DNA from: DATARH01 sp036008175
GTDB taxonomy: Bacteria > Pseudomonadota > Alphaproteobacteria > ATCC43930 > CGMCC-115725
Length of the DNA stretch: 64,000 nt
Direction of reading: 5' to 3'
Assembly (NCBI GenBank): GCA_036008175.1
Contig: DASYOB010000152.1
Span: 1-64,000 of the forward strand
In this document: one piece after another, positions 35,173-43,550 of the stretch
How the letters are laid out: each line of letters begins with the position of its first letter
Numbering within the stretch: the stretch's first letter is position 1
Notes under the pieces: generated by a model
What the model saw: the letters and a program-made list of their open reading frames with translations, nothing else
Database searches by the model: none
Told to the model about the DNA's origin: nothing
Translations under genes and position numbers: made by a program

Positions 35173-35199
35173 CGCTGTTCTCCCCCCCTTCTCCAATCC

Positions 35200-36300
35200 T
35201 CACACCCGATAACGGTCGATCGTCGCCTGGTCGAATTCGAGGCCGAGACCGGGTGCGGTCGGCATCGCCAGCTCGCCGTTCTGCTGCATCGGCACCTCTT
35301 TGAACAGCGGCATCAGCCACGGCATGTATTCGACCGTCAGCCCGTTCGGCACCGCGCCGATAAGATGCACATGCACTTCGGGTATCAGGTGGCTGACGAC
35401 CGGCAGATTAAACGCCTCGGCCATACCGGCGACCTTCAGCCATTGGGTGATGCCGCCGACGCGGACGAGATCGACCATCGGGATATCGACCGAGCGCGCC
35501 TCCAGCATGTGGCGGAACGGCACGATGCCCCAGACATATTCGCCGCCCGCAACCGGTGTCGATAGCGCATCGCTGATTCGGGCGAGGCCGGGGAAGTCGT
35601 CGGCGGTGGTCACGTCCTCGAGCCAGAAAAGCCCAACTCCGGCGTCCTCGACGCGTTTGCCGATATCGATCGCCTGTTCCGGCCGCCAGCGCTGGTTGAT
35701 GTCGCACATCAGCTTGATGTCGGGGCCGATCGCCTCGCGAATGAGGCGCATGCGCTCGACCTCCTTGGCCGGGGTCGTCTCGCCGGGCAGGGCGAGCTGG
35801 GTCTTCATCTCTCGCCAACCCTTGTCCTTTAGCGTGGCAGCGGCCTTGACCACCTTGTCGAGCGGCAGCCCGCGCATCAATGCCCCCGAGGCATAGGTCG
35901 GCACCCGCTCGCGCGCGCCGCCGAGCAGCTTCCACAATGGCAGGTTCACCGATCTGGCGCGGATGTCCCACAGCGCGATGTCGAGCGCCGACAATGCCAG
36001 ATGGTAGACGCCGCCTGGCCCGGCCGAGCCGCCTGCGGCATTCTTCAGCTTGGCGTGGACGGCCTCGACCCGCACCGGATCTTCGCCGAGGCAAAGGTCG
36101 CCCAATTCGTCGATCGCATGCGCGAGGGTCCGCGTCAGCGCGCCGCCGAAATAGGCAACCCCGATCCCCTCCAGCCCGGAATCGGTCTCGACCCGCAAGG
36201 TGACGATCGGCCGCTTACCGTTCGGGTTGTCGGGCGCGTTCGCCAGCGGCTCGTCGGCTGGCAATTCGACGATCTCAGTACGGGTACCGGTTATTTTCAT
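35200..36300 (-). CDS. Mandelate racemase/muconate lactonizing-type enolase-superfamily enzyme (paralogue 2)
   Basis: A 366-residue paralogue of the gene at 33107, with the same ligand set (LMCDINQRW, FWLEDVTTADD, VAGGEYVWG) and K-x-Q (MKTQLALPGE) at the catalytic-Lys strand. It ends LGLEFDQATIDRYRV, almost the same tail as its partner. The ATG at 36300 has GAGGTGG five bases upstream; a GTG at 36309 is less likely. It is the first gene of the five-gene operon (enolase 2, lipoprotein, exported protein, enolase 1, kynA). Confidence 0.85.
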   Translation of the reverse strand: MKITGTRTEIVELPADEPLANAPDNPNGKRPIVTLRVETDSGLEGIGVAYFGGALTRTLAHAIDELGDLCLGEDPVRVEAVHAKLKNAAGGSAGPGGVYHLALSALDIALWDIRARSVNLPLWKLLGGARERVPTYASGALMRGLPLDKVVKAAATLKDKGWREMKTQLALPGETTPAKEVERMRLIREAIGPDIKLMCDINQRWRPEQAIDIGKRVEDAGVGLFWLEDVTTADDFPGLARISDALSTPVAGGEYVWGIVPFRHMLEARSVDIPMVDLVRVGGITQWLKVAGMAEAFNLPVVSHLIPEVHVHLIGAVPNGLTVEYMPWLMPLFKEVPMQQNGELAMPTAPGLGLEFDQATIDRYRV

Positions 36301-36416
36301 GGAGTCCACCTCAGCGAATCCATCTGTGGGCCAGATGCGCTAGGCTCACCGAACTGCGGGGTTTGGGCAATAGAAGATAGCGTGCCTGGCAAGATTACGA
36401 TGGCGAGGGTCCAAGC

Positions 36417-38039
36417 ATGACAAACGCTCCCTTGCGTCCATCGCGGAAGCTTGCTCGCCGCTGCATTCAAGCGCTGTTGCTTGTGTTGCTGCTCGCACCG
36501 GGAAGCGCCAGCGCGCAGCAACCGGGTGGGGTTCTGCGGGTCGGCCATCGCGACAGCCCGGCAACGATGTCGCCGCTCGAAGAGGTAACGATCTCGGCTA
36601 TCGCCCCGATGATGGCCGTCTTCAACAATCTGGTGCTCTTCGACCAGCAGGTGCCGCAGAACACGATGCGCTCGATCGTGCCCGACCTGGCCACCGCCTG
36701 GTCATGGAGCCCCGATGGGACGCAGCTGACGTTTCGGTTGCGCGAAGGCGTCCGCTGGCATGACGGCCAGCCGTTCACCGCGAAGGACGTCGAGTGCACC
36801 TGGAACATGCTGCTCGGCACGTCGGCGGCCAAGCTCCGCCTCAACCCGCGCCGATCCTGGTACTGGAATGTCGATCGGGTCACCGCCGACGGCGACTACG
36901 CGACGACGTTTCATCTGAAGCAGCCGCAGCCCGCCCTGCTGGCCTTGCTCGCATCCGGCTACTCGCCGGTCTATTCCTGCCATGTGCCGCCACAGGAGAT
37001 GCGGCAGCATCCGATCGGCACCGGGCCGTTCCGGTTTGTCGCCTACAAGCCGAACGAATCGATCCGGCTCATCCGCAATCCCGATTACTGGAAGCCGGCG
37101 CGGCCCTATCTCGACGGCATCGAGTGGCGGATCATCCCGAACCGCTCGACGGCGCTGCTCACCTTTGTCGCGGGACAGCTCGACATGACCTTCCCCTACG
37201 AGGTCACGGTGCCGCTGCTGAAGGATATCGCGGCGCAGGCGCCGGAAGCCGTTTGCGAGCAGCGCCCGAGAGGGGTCAGCAGCACATTAATCGTCAACCG
37301 CGAGGCGCCTCCGTTCAACAATGCCGATCTGCGGCGGGCGATGGCGCTGACCCTGGATCGCAGGGCCTTTATCGACGTGCTGAGCGGCGGCGAGGGCGAC
37401 ATCGGGGCGGCGATGCTGCCGCCGCCCGAAGGGTTGTGGGGCATGCCGCCGGAGCGGCTGCGCCGCCTGCCCGGCTACGATCCCGATGTGGCGAAGAACC
37501 GTGCCGAAGCCCGCACCATCATGCGGCGGCTCGGCTATGAGCAGGACCGTCCGCTCGCGGTCAAGATCGCGACCCGCAACATCCCGTTCTATCGCGACCC
37601 GGCCGTCATGCTGATCGATCAGCTAAAGGAAATCGGCATCGCCGGGGAGCTCGATCTCGTCGAGACCGCCAACTGGAATCCGAAGATCACCCGCAAGGAT
37701 TACGCGGCCGGGCTGGAAAACACCGGCAGCGCGGTTGTCGACGACCCGGACCAGCAATTCTACGAGAGCTTCGCCTGCGATTCGGACCGCAATTTCACGG
37801 GATACTGCAATCGCCAGCTGGAAGAGCTGTTCCATCGACAATCGCGCGAGCCAGACCAGGAAACCCGCAAGCAACTGGTCTGGGACATCGACAGCCAATT
37901 GCAGGAAGACGGCGCGCGGCCGGTGATTTTCCACACCCGCGGCGCGACTTGCTGGCAGCCGCGGGTCCAGGGACTGACCACAATGGTGAACAGCATGTAC
38001 AACGGCTGGCGAATGGAGGATGTCTGGTTGAAAAAATGA
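36417..38039 (+). CDS. Peptide/opine-type ABC transporter substrate-binding protein
   Basis: A 540-residue family 5 (DppA/OppA-like) periplasmic binding protein. Signal peptide: basic start, then CIQALLLVLLLAPGSASA. The family hallmark is WSPDGTQLTFRLREGVRWHDGQP near residue 100, with LVRNPDYWKP-like block (IRLIRNPDYWKP) at about 215. No permease or ATPase genes lie beside it, so it is an orphan that must share a transporter. Start ATG at 36417. The opposite-strand enolase operon begins 116 bases away, so the shared gap holds divergent promoters. Confidence 0.88.
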   Translation: MTNAPLRPSRKLARRCIQALLLVLLLAPGSASAQQPGGVLRVGHRDSPATMSPLEEVTISAIAPMMAVFNNLVLFDQQVPQNTMRSIVPDLATAWSWSPDGTQLTFRLREGVRWHDGQPFTAKDVECTWNMLLGTSAAKLRLNPRRSWYWNVDRVTADGDYATTFHLKQPQPALLALLASGYSPVYSCHVPPQEMRQHPIGTGPFRFVAYKPNESIRLIRNPDYWKPARPYLDGIEWRIIPNRSTALLTFVAGQLDMTFPYEVTVPLLKDIAAQAPEAVCEQRPRGVSSTLIVNREAPPFNNADLRRAMALTLDRRAFIDVLSGGEGDIGAAMLPPPEGLWGMPPERLRRLPGYDPDVAKNRAEARTIMRRLGYEQDRPLAVKIATRNIPFYRDPAVMLIDQLKEIGIAGELDLVETANWNPKITRKDYAAGLENTGSAVVDDPDQQFYESFACDSDRNFTGYCNRQLEELFHRQSREPDQETRKQLVWDIDSQLQEDGARPVIFHTRGATCWQPRVQGLTTMVNSMYNGWRMEDVWLKK

Positions 38040-38140
38040 GACAAAATCGAGCCGCGCCGAGCATTTGAGAAGCGGTCCCGGCAAGGATGCCGCTCTATGC
38101 TGACGTGCCGAGGCGCTCGGAAACGCGAGGAGGTATGAGC

Positions 38141-39133
38141 ATGAAACTCGGGGTGCTGCAATTCTTCAGTTGGCCGGAGCGGCGGGTCGAGCTCGCCTCG
38201 GTTTATGCCCGCGCCTTGCAGCGGATCGAGATCATGGACCGCACCGGCTTTGACGCGGTGTGGCTCGCCGAGCATCATTTCAGCAGCTTCAGCGTGTGCC
38301 CGTCGGTGCACATGGTCGGCGTGCTCGCCGCGGCGCGGACCGAGCGTCTGCGCATCGGCACCGGCGTGTCGTTGGCGCCGTTCTATCATCCGCTGCGGCT
38401 CGCCGAGGAAGTGGCGCTGCTAGACCAGCTCTCGGGCGGCCGGGTCAATTGGGGCGCCGGGCGCGGCTTCGCCCGGGTCGAGTTCGAAAATTTCGGGGTA
38501 CCGCCCGAGGAAAGCACCTCACGATTTCACGAGGCGGTCGAGATCGTGCTGCGGGCCTGGACCGAAGAGCGCCTCACATTCTCCGGCGCGCATTTCCGCT
38601 TCGACGGTGTCGAGGTGTTGCCGAAGCCGATGCAGCTTCCGCATCCGCCGGTGTGGATGGCGGCGACTTCGGAATCCGCGATCGAATGGGCCGCCGGTCG
38701 CGGTTTCTCGATCCTGATGGACCCGCACGCCGCGCATCGCGATATCGGTCGCAAGCGGCGGTTCTATGCCGAGCGGCTCGCCGCGTCGGGGCATTCGATC
38801 GAGGGCCGCGATCTGCCGGTCGCGCGGCTCCTGGCACTTGGCGACACCTCCGCGCAGGCGGCCGAGGTGGCGCGGCGCGGCGCGCAATGGATCGTCGATT
38901 CCTATTTCGGCGCCCAGCACAACCCGGTCGGCATCAAGGACCCGGCGGCGCCCGGAAGCGATCCGGTGCAGCGCTATCTCGACGAGGTGATCCTGCACGG
39001 CACGCCCGATGCGGTGCTCGACGAGATCCTGCGACTGCATGAGGAGATCGGGCTGGACTACCTCTTATGCGCTCCGCTCAGCCACGAGACCTTCATGATG
39101 CTGACCGAGAAAATCCTGCCGCGCCTGCCGTGA
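38141..39133 (+). CDS. LLM-class flavin-dependent oxidoreductase (bacterial luciferase-like)
   Basis: A 330-residue TIM-barrel flavin enzyme. I choose ATG 38141 since GAGGAGG is seven bases before it; ATG 38135 and the longer frame to 38087 are less likely. Family marks: FDAVWLAEHHFSSFS, RLRIGTGVSLAPFYHPLRLAEEVALLDQLSGGRVNWGAGRG-type block and LEEVILHGTPDAV-like C terminus (LDEVILHGTPDAVLDEI). It likely uses FMNH2 from a reductase to oxygenate an unknown substrate. The cupin and selenoprotein genes follow on the same strand. Confidence 0.85.
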   Translation: MKLGVLQFFSWPERRVELASVYARALQRIEIMDRTGFDAVWLAEHHFSSFSVCPSVHMVGVLAAARTERLRIGTGVSLAPFYHPLRLAEEVALLDQLSGGRVNWGAGRGFARVEFENFGVPPEESTSRFHEAVEIVLRAWTEERLTFSGAHFRFDGVEVLPKPMQLPHPPVWMAATSESAIEWAAGRGFSILMDPHAAHRDIGRKRRFYAERLAASGHSIEGRDLPVARLLALGDTSAQAAEVARRGAQWIVDSYFGAQHNPVGIKDPAAPGSDPVQRYLDEVILHGTPDAVLDEILRLHEEIGLDYLLCAPLSHETFMMLTEKILPRLP

Positions 39134-39178
39134 TGCCGCTAATCTCGCCCCGAGACGGCGGCTCCGGGAGCGCATGGC

Positions 39179-39574
39179 ATGCACTGCTTCAACCTGAAGA
39201 ACGAAGAGAAATTCGATCCGAAGAAGCATGTCGAGCGGGTGCTCGGCCGGGTCGCCGAGGGCGATGTCACGGTTGCCTGCTGGGAGCCGGGGCAGACAAG
39301 TCCCTATCACTGTCATCCGCAGGCGACCGAGATCTATTTCTGTTTCGAGGGCGGCGGCACGATGAAGACGCCAAGCGAGACGGTCGCGGTAACACCGGGC
39401 TCCTTTGTCGTGCATCCGCCCGGCGAGCTGCACGAATGGATCACCGGGCCGCAGCGCACGCTCTTGTTCCGGGTGCGCTACGGCAACGACATGACCGGGC
39501 GCACCAAGGAGTGGCCAAGCAATCCCGAATGGCGCCCGCGCCTGGCGGATCTCGAGTATTTCAAGGCGGGCTGA
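39179..39574 (+). CDS. Cupin-domain protein
   Basis: A 131-residue single-cupin protein: motif 1 is SPYHCHPQATEIYFCFEGGG and motif 2 is PGSFVVHPPGELHEW. The His-Glu-His set is intact (HCH, E, H), so a metal is probably bound. It lies 11 bases upstream of the selenoprotein gene, whose ribosome site (GGAGG) begins just after the cupin stop, so the two are co-transcribed. Function unknown; a small metalloenzyme or ligand sensor are both possible. Confidence 0.83.
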   Translation: MHCFNLKNEEKFDPKKHVERVLGRVAEGDVTVACWEPGQTSPYHCHPQATEIYFCFEGGGTMKTPSETVAVTPGSFVVHPPGELHEWITGPQRTLLFRVRYGNDMTGRTKEWPSNPEWRPRLADLEYFKAG

Positions 39575-39585
39575 AGGAGGCGTTG

Positions 39586-40527
39586 ATGACCGAGCGCGAG
39601 GAGGATTTCGGATTCGCCCCGGAGCACGATGCGCCGATCCCCTACATGCAGCGCATCCGCGACTATTATCAGACGCTCGGCTACGGCGCGCCGTATCGCT
39701 GGGCGCATTACACCGAAGTACCGTTTGCGCCGCTGCAAAAGCTCCTGGCCGAGAGCCGGATCGGGCTGATCACGACGGCGGCTCCTTATGATCCGGGCAA
39801 GGGCAATCAAGGGCCGGGCGCTCCCTACAACGCCGCTGCCAAGTTCTACACGGTCTATTCCGGCGATACCGCGCGTCACCACGATCTGCGCATCTCGCAT
39901 GTCGGCTACGACCGCACCCACACGACCGCGGATGACAGCAATAGCTGGTTTCCGCTGCCGGCATTGCGGCGCGCCGCGGCATCCGGACGGATCGGCGAGG
40001 TGGCGCCGCGCTTTCACGGCGCACCGACGAACCGCAGCCACCGGGTGACCTTGGAACAGGATTGCCCGGAGCTGCTGGCGCGCTGCCGCGAGGACAAGGT
40101 AGATGCTGTCGTTCTTGTCGCGGTTTGACCGGTGTGTCACCAGACCGTGAGTCTGGCTGCCCGTCACCTCGAAGCAAACGGCATCCCGACCGTGATCATG
40201 GGATGCGCCAAGGACATTATCGAATATGTCGGCGTGCCACGGTTTCTGTTCAGCGATTTCCCGCTCGGCAACCCCGCCGGGCGGCCGCACGATCCGGACT
40301 CGCGGGCATCCACGCTTGAACTCGCGTTGCGGGTGCTGGAAGCCGCCCCGGGGCCGCGCGCCACCGTGCAGTCGGCATTGCGCTGGAGCGACAATCCGGA
40401 CTGGAAGCTGGATTTCTCCAACATCGCCCGGCTGTCGCCGGAGGAGATCGCCCGCCGCCGGGCCGAATTCGATCGCCAGAAGGAGATCGCCAAAACCATC
40501 CGCGACAGGCCAGCCGCCGCGGAGTAG
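39586..40527 (+). CDS. Candidate selenoprotein, GrdB/PrdB family (in-frame UGA at 40126-40128)
   Basis: ATG 39586 (GGAGG upstream) opens a frame of 180 codons ending in TGA at 40126. The same frame then continues without shift for another 132 codons to TAG at 40525-40527. Read as Sec181 the product is 313 residues, with the join VVLVAV-U-PVCHQTV. The U-x-x-C pair sits where members of the glycine/betaine/sarcosine/D-proline reductase selenoprotein B family carry a redox Sec or Cys. Upstream (PYRWAHYTEVPFAPLQKLL, HDLRISHVGYDRTHT) and downstream (HLEANGIPTVIMGCAKDII, FLFSDFPLGNPAG) blocks both fit that family. A hairpin just after the UGA supports recoding. The alternative is a Cys codon mutated to a stop. 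Clostridial homologues reduce glycine, betaine or proline; the reaction here is unknown. Confidence 0.82.
40126..40168 (+). promoter_or_regulatory. Candidate bacterial SECIS element
   Basis: Starting at the UGA codon: a perfect six-bp stem CCAGAC (40140-40145) / GTCTGG (40151-40156) with loop CGTGA centred 20 nt after the UGA, within the 16-37 nt window known for bacterial SECIS apical loops. GGTG (40131-40134) can pair with CACC (40165-40168) to extend the structure. Bacterial SECIS sequence is loosely constrained; this is structural inference. Confidence 0.65.
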
Positions 40528-40536
40528 CCCATCGTT

Positions 40537-40623
40537 GTCATTGCGAGCGTCGCGAAGCAATCTCGCGCCGGAGCTTCTCTGATCGACGAGGTTGCTTTGT
40601 CACCTTCGGTTCCTTGCAATGAC
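40537..40623. repeat. Dispersed inverted repeat, family B
   Basis: An 87-base element with ends GTCATTGC (40537-40544) and GCAATGAC (40616-40623), and inner GCGAAGCAATCTCG facing GAGGTTGCTTTGTC. It is another well-known intergenic palindromic repeat type in alphaproteobacteria. It ends only nine bases before the ATG of the CoA-transferase at 40633, so it occupies the ribosome-binding region of that gene. Confidence 0.8.
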
Positions 40624-40632
40624 GGGCGTGCA

Positions 40633-41826
40633 ATGACCAAGCCCTTCGCCGGTATTCGCATTCTCGACTTCACCCGCTATCTGGCCGGGCCGTTCGGCAC
40701 CTATCAGCTGGCGCTGCTCGGCGCCGAGGTGATCAAGATCGAGCCGAAAGCCGGCGACGACATGCGCCATTCGCAGCTGAGCCCGGAATGGGCGGCAAAA
40801 GGACTGGGACCGTCCTTTCTCGGCATCAACTCGAACAAGCGCAGCCTGACCCTCGATCTGTCGAAGCCGAAGGCGGTCGAGATCGTCAAACGCCTCGCCG
40901 GGCGCGCGGACATCGTCTGGGAGAACTTCCGCCCCGGCGTGATGGAGCGGTTCGGCCTCGGCTACGAGGCGTTGCGCGCGATCAACCCGCGCCTGATCTA
41001 CTGCGCCGTGTCGGGCTTCGGCCAGAACGGGCCGGAGCGCGGCACCGCCGCCTTCGACGGCAAATTGCAGGCGATGTCCGGCATCATGTCGCTGACCGGG
41101 CACGAGGATAAGGGCCCGACCCGCGCCGGCTTCGCGCTCTGCGACACGATCGGCGGCATGACCGCCGCCTTCGCGGTGGCGAGCGCGCTGTACCAGCGCA
41201 GCGGCACCGGAGCGGGGCAGTTTGTCGATGTGGCGATGCTCGACGCGGCCTTGAGCTTCCTGTCGCCGCAAGTCGCCGAGTACACGGTTACCGGTCACCA
41301 GCACCGCCAGTTCGGCAACCTATCGACCACCGGCAAGGTCACCGGCAACCGCTTCAAAGCCGGCGATGGCGATCTGATGCTGGCGGTCATGACTGAAAAG
41401 CAGTTCGCCAACCTGATGCGGGGGCTCGGCCGCGCGGATACGCTCGACGATGCGCGTTTTGTCGATTGGCCGTCGCGCAGCAAGCACGAGCCGGCATTGC
41501 GCGCGATCATTGAAGAGGCGCTCGCAAGCGACAGCGCGAAAAACTGGGAGAAGCGGCTGACCGCGGCCGATGTGCCCTGCGCCGCGATCTGGTCGATCGC
41601 CGAGATTGTCCGCCATCCGCAACTCGAACACCGCGAGGTGTTGCAGCGGGTCGCATCGCCGGACGGCGAATTGACCCTGATCGGCTCGGGCTTTCGCTAT
41701 GAGCATGGTGGCGGCGGCATCGACCGCCCGCCGCCGCGCCTCGGCGAGCACACACAGGAGATCCTCGCGGAAGCCGGCTACGCCGCCGACGAGATCGCCG
41801 CCTTCCGCGATGAAGGTGTGACCTAG
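40633..41826 (+). CDS. CaiB/BaiF family III CoA-transferase (copy 3)
   Basis: A 397-residue family III CoA-transferase: ILDFTRYLAGPFGTYQLA, GAEVIKIEPKAGDDMR, NFRPGVMERFGLGYE and the candidate catalytic Asp in GTAAFDGKLQAMSG. ATG 40633 (MTKPFAG) is used because the upstream frame is inside a dispersed repeat. There is no clear Shine-Dalgarno; the repeat supplies GACGGGCG. Probably translated at a modest level. Its four last bases overlap the convergent DJ-1-like gene. Confidence 0.87.
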   Translation: MTKPFAGIRILDFTRYLAGPFGTYQLALLGAEVIKIEPKAGDDMRHSQLSPEWAAKGLGPSFLGINSNKRSLTLDLSKPKAVEIVKRLAGRADIVWENFRPGVMERFGLGYEALRAINPRLIYCAVSGFGQNGPERGTAAFDGKLQAMSGIMSLTGHEDKGPTRAGFALCDTIGGMTAAFAVASALYQRSGTGAGQFVDVAMLDAALSFLSPQVAEYTVTGHQHRQFGNLSTTGKVTGNRFKAGDGDLMLAVMTEKQFANLMRGLGRADTLDDARFVDWPSRSKHEPALRAIIEEALASDSAKNWEKRLTAADVPCAAIWSIAEIVRHPQLEHREVLQRVASPDGELTLIGSGFRYEHGGGGIDRPPPRLGEHTQEILAEAGYAADEIAAFRDEGVT

Positions 41827-42512
41827 CCAAGGCGGGCGGCGGCGGCTTCGACAGCGGCGCGGCGGCTCGGCGCCGCGGCGGCATTGCGCTCTCGCACCCG
41901 CGCCAGGATCGCCGGCGGCGCGCTCTCCGGAGTGCCGGCCTCGAAGGGCGGCGCCGGCGCGTATTCGATCTGTAATTGGATCGCCTGCGCGACCTCCGGC
42001 CCGGCCATCTCGGCGACCAGGGTCAGCGCGAAATCGATGCCGGCAGTGACGCCGCCGCCCGTGACAATGTTGCCGTCGCGCACGACCCGGCCGGGATCGG
42101 GAATGGCCCCGAACAGCTCGAGCATGTCGCGCCAGGCCCAGTGACAGGCCGCGCGCTTGCCGCGCAGCAGCCCCGCGGCGCCGAGCACCAGCGAGCCGGT
42201 GCATACCGAGGTGACGTAGCGCGCGCCGTCGGCGAGCCGGCGCAATTCGGCGAGAAACGCCTCGTCGGCGATCGCGTTGTCGGTCGTCCCATACCCGCCC
42301 GGGACGCAGATCACCTCGCATTGCGGAATGTCGGCAAGCCGGCGCAGGCCGGCAAAGACGATGCCGTGGCTGTCGATCGGCTCGCCGCTACGGCTGGCGA
42401 GCAGCACCTCGGCGCCGGGGAGGGACGAGAACACCTGGTGCGGCCCGGTGAAATCGAGCTGGGTGACTCCCGGAAACAGGGCGAAGACGATACGGATCGG
42501 CTGGTCGGGCAT
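41823..42512 (-). CDS. DJ-1/PfpI (ThiJ) family protein
   Basis: A 229-residue DJ-1/PfpI-fold protein of the isonitrile hydratase-like branch. The nucleophile elbow is TSVCTGSLVLGAAGLL with the Cys, the oxyanion loop VICVPGGYGTTDN, and AGIDFALTLVAEMAG follows. It lies back to back with a GlxA-type regulator gene at 42594, which shares the same fold in its N-terminal half. That regulator probably controls it. Substrate unknown. Confidence 0.87.
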   Translation of the reverse strand: MPDQPIRIVFALFPGVTQLDFTGPHQVFSSLPGAEVLLASRSGEPIDSHGIVFAGLRRLADIPQCEVICVPGGYGTTDNAIADEAFLAELRRLADGARYVTSVCTGSLVLGAAGLLRGKRAACHWAWRDMLELFGAIPDPGRVVRDGNIVTGGGVTAGIDFALTLVAEMAGPEVAQAIQLQIEYAPAPPFEAGTPESAPPAILARVRERNAAAAPSRRAAVEAAAARLG

Positions 42513-42593
42513 GCGGGCCTCCGTGCGATTGACGCGCCTAGTGTGCCCGCGCTAGGCTCTGGCAGAAATGACCTAGATCCCTCGTTTGATGCC

Positions 42594-43538
42594 ATGACCA
42601 GAACAATCGGCCTCCTGATCTTCCCGGATTTTCAGCTGCTCGACGCCGCGGGGCCGATCGCGGCATTCGAGGCGGGCGGTCGCGACACCGTGCCGCCGGC
42701 CTATCGGCTGCGGATGATGGCGCGCGACGCCGGTCCGGTGACCAGCTCGTCCGGGGTGCAGCTGGTCGCCGAAGGTTTTAGCGACGAGCCGCTCGACACG
42801 CTGATCGTCTCCGGCGGCTGGGGCACGCGCGAGGGATCCTCCAGCGCCGAAACGCTGGCCTTTGTGCGCGCCGCCGCAGGCCGGGCCCGGCGGCTCGCCA
42901 GCGTTTGCTCGGGCGCCTTCATCCTCGCCGCGGCCGGTTTGCTCGATGGCCGCCGCGCCACGACGCACTGGGGGCGCGCCGCCGAATTCGCGCGCGCCTA
43001 TCCGCAGATCCGGGTTGAGCCCGATCGCATCTTCGTGCGCGACGGCAACATCTGGACCTCGGCCGGGATCACCGCCGGCATCGATCTGGCGCTGGCGCTG
43101 GTCGCCGACGATCTCGGCGAGGCGGTGGCCAAGCGGGCCGCGCAGCAGCTGGTCGTGCACCATCGCCGGCCCGGCGGGCAGTCGCAATTCTCGGCCCTGC
43201 TCGATCTCGGCCGGCCCGATGGCCGCTTCGGCGGCCTGCTCGCCTGGGCGCGGGAACGGCTTGACGAGTCGCTGCCGGTCGAGCGTCTCGCCGATCGCGC
43301 AGCGATGAGCCCGCGCAATTTCGCCCGCGCGTTCACCGCCGAGACCGGTGCCACCCCGGCCAAGGCGATTGAGCGCCTGCGCCTCGAAGCGGCGCGCGTG
43401 CATGTCGAAAACGGCAGCGAACCGATCGACCGTGTCGCCTCCGCGAGCGGGTTCAGAGACCCGGAACGGATGCGCCGTGCCTTCATCCGCGCGTTCGGCC
43501 AACCGCCACAGGCACTGCGCCGCGCGGCCCGGATCTGA
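42594..43538 (+). CDS. GlxA-type AraC-family transcriptional regulator
   Basis: A 314-residue regulator: N-terminal DJ-1-like ligand domain (IGLLIFPDFQLLDAAGPIAA, CSGAFILAAAGLLDG) and C-terminal AraC-type helix-turn-helix (LADRAAMSPRNFARAF, then VASASGFRDPERMRRAF). ATG 42594 is used; the long upstream frame is antisense to the DJ-1 gene. The 81-base divergent gap holds both promoters. The DJ-1-like domain of GlxA-type regulators senses small ligands rather than acting as a hydrolase. Confidence 0.9.
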   Translation: MTRTIGLLIFPDFQLLDAAGPIAAFEAGGRDTVPPAYRLRMMARDAGPVTSSSGVQLVAEGFSDEPLDTLIVSGGWGTREGSSSAETLAFVRAAAGRARRLASVCSGAFILAAAGLLDGRRATTHWGRAAEFARAYPQIRVEPDRIFVRDGNIWTSAGITAGIDLALALVADDLGEAVAKRAAQQLVVHHRRPGGQSQFSALLDLGRPDGRFGGLLAWARERLDESLPVERLADRAAMSPRNFARAFTAETGATPAKAIERLRLEAARVHVENGSEPIDRVASASGFRDPERMRRAFIRAFGQPPQALRRAARI

Positions 43539-43550
43539 GCGGTTAGCCGG

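Noticed and set aside
39067..40128. Ending the GrdB-like gene at the TGA at 40126 and calling 40132-40527 a separate gene
   Set aside because: Both pieces are in one frame and the join falls on a redox U-x-x-C motif; the second piece lacks a start with a ribosome site. Reported instead as one candidate selenoprotein, with the mutated-Cys alternative stated.
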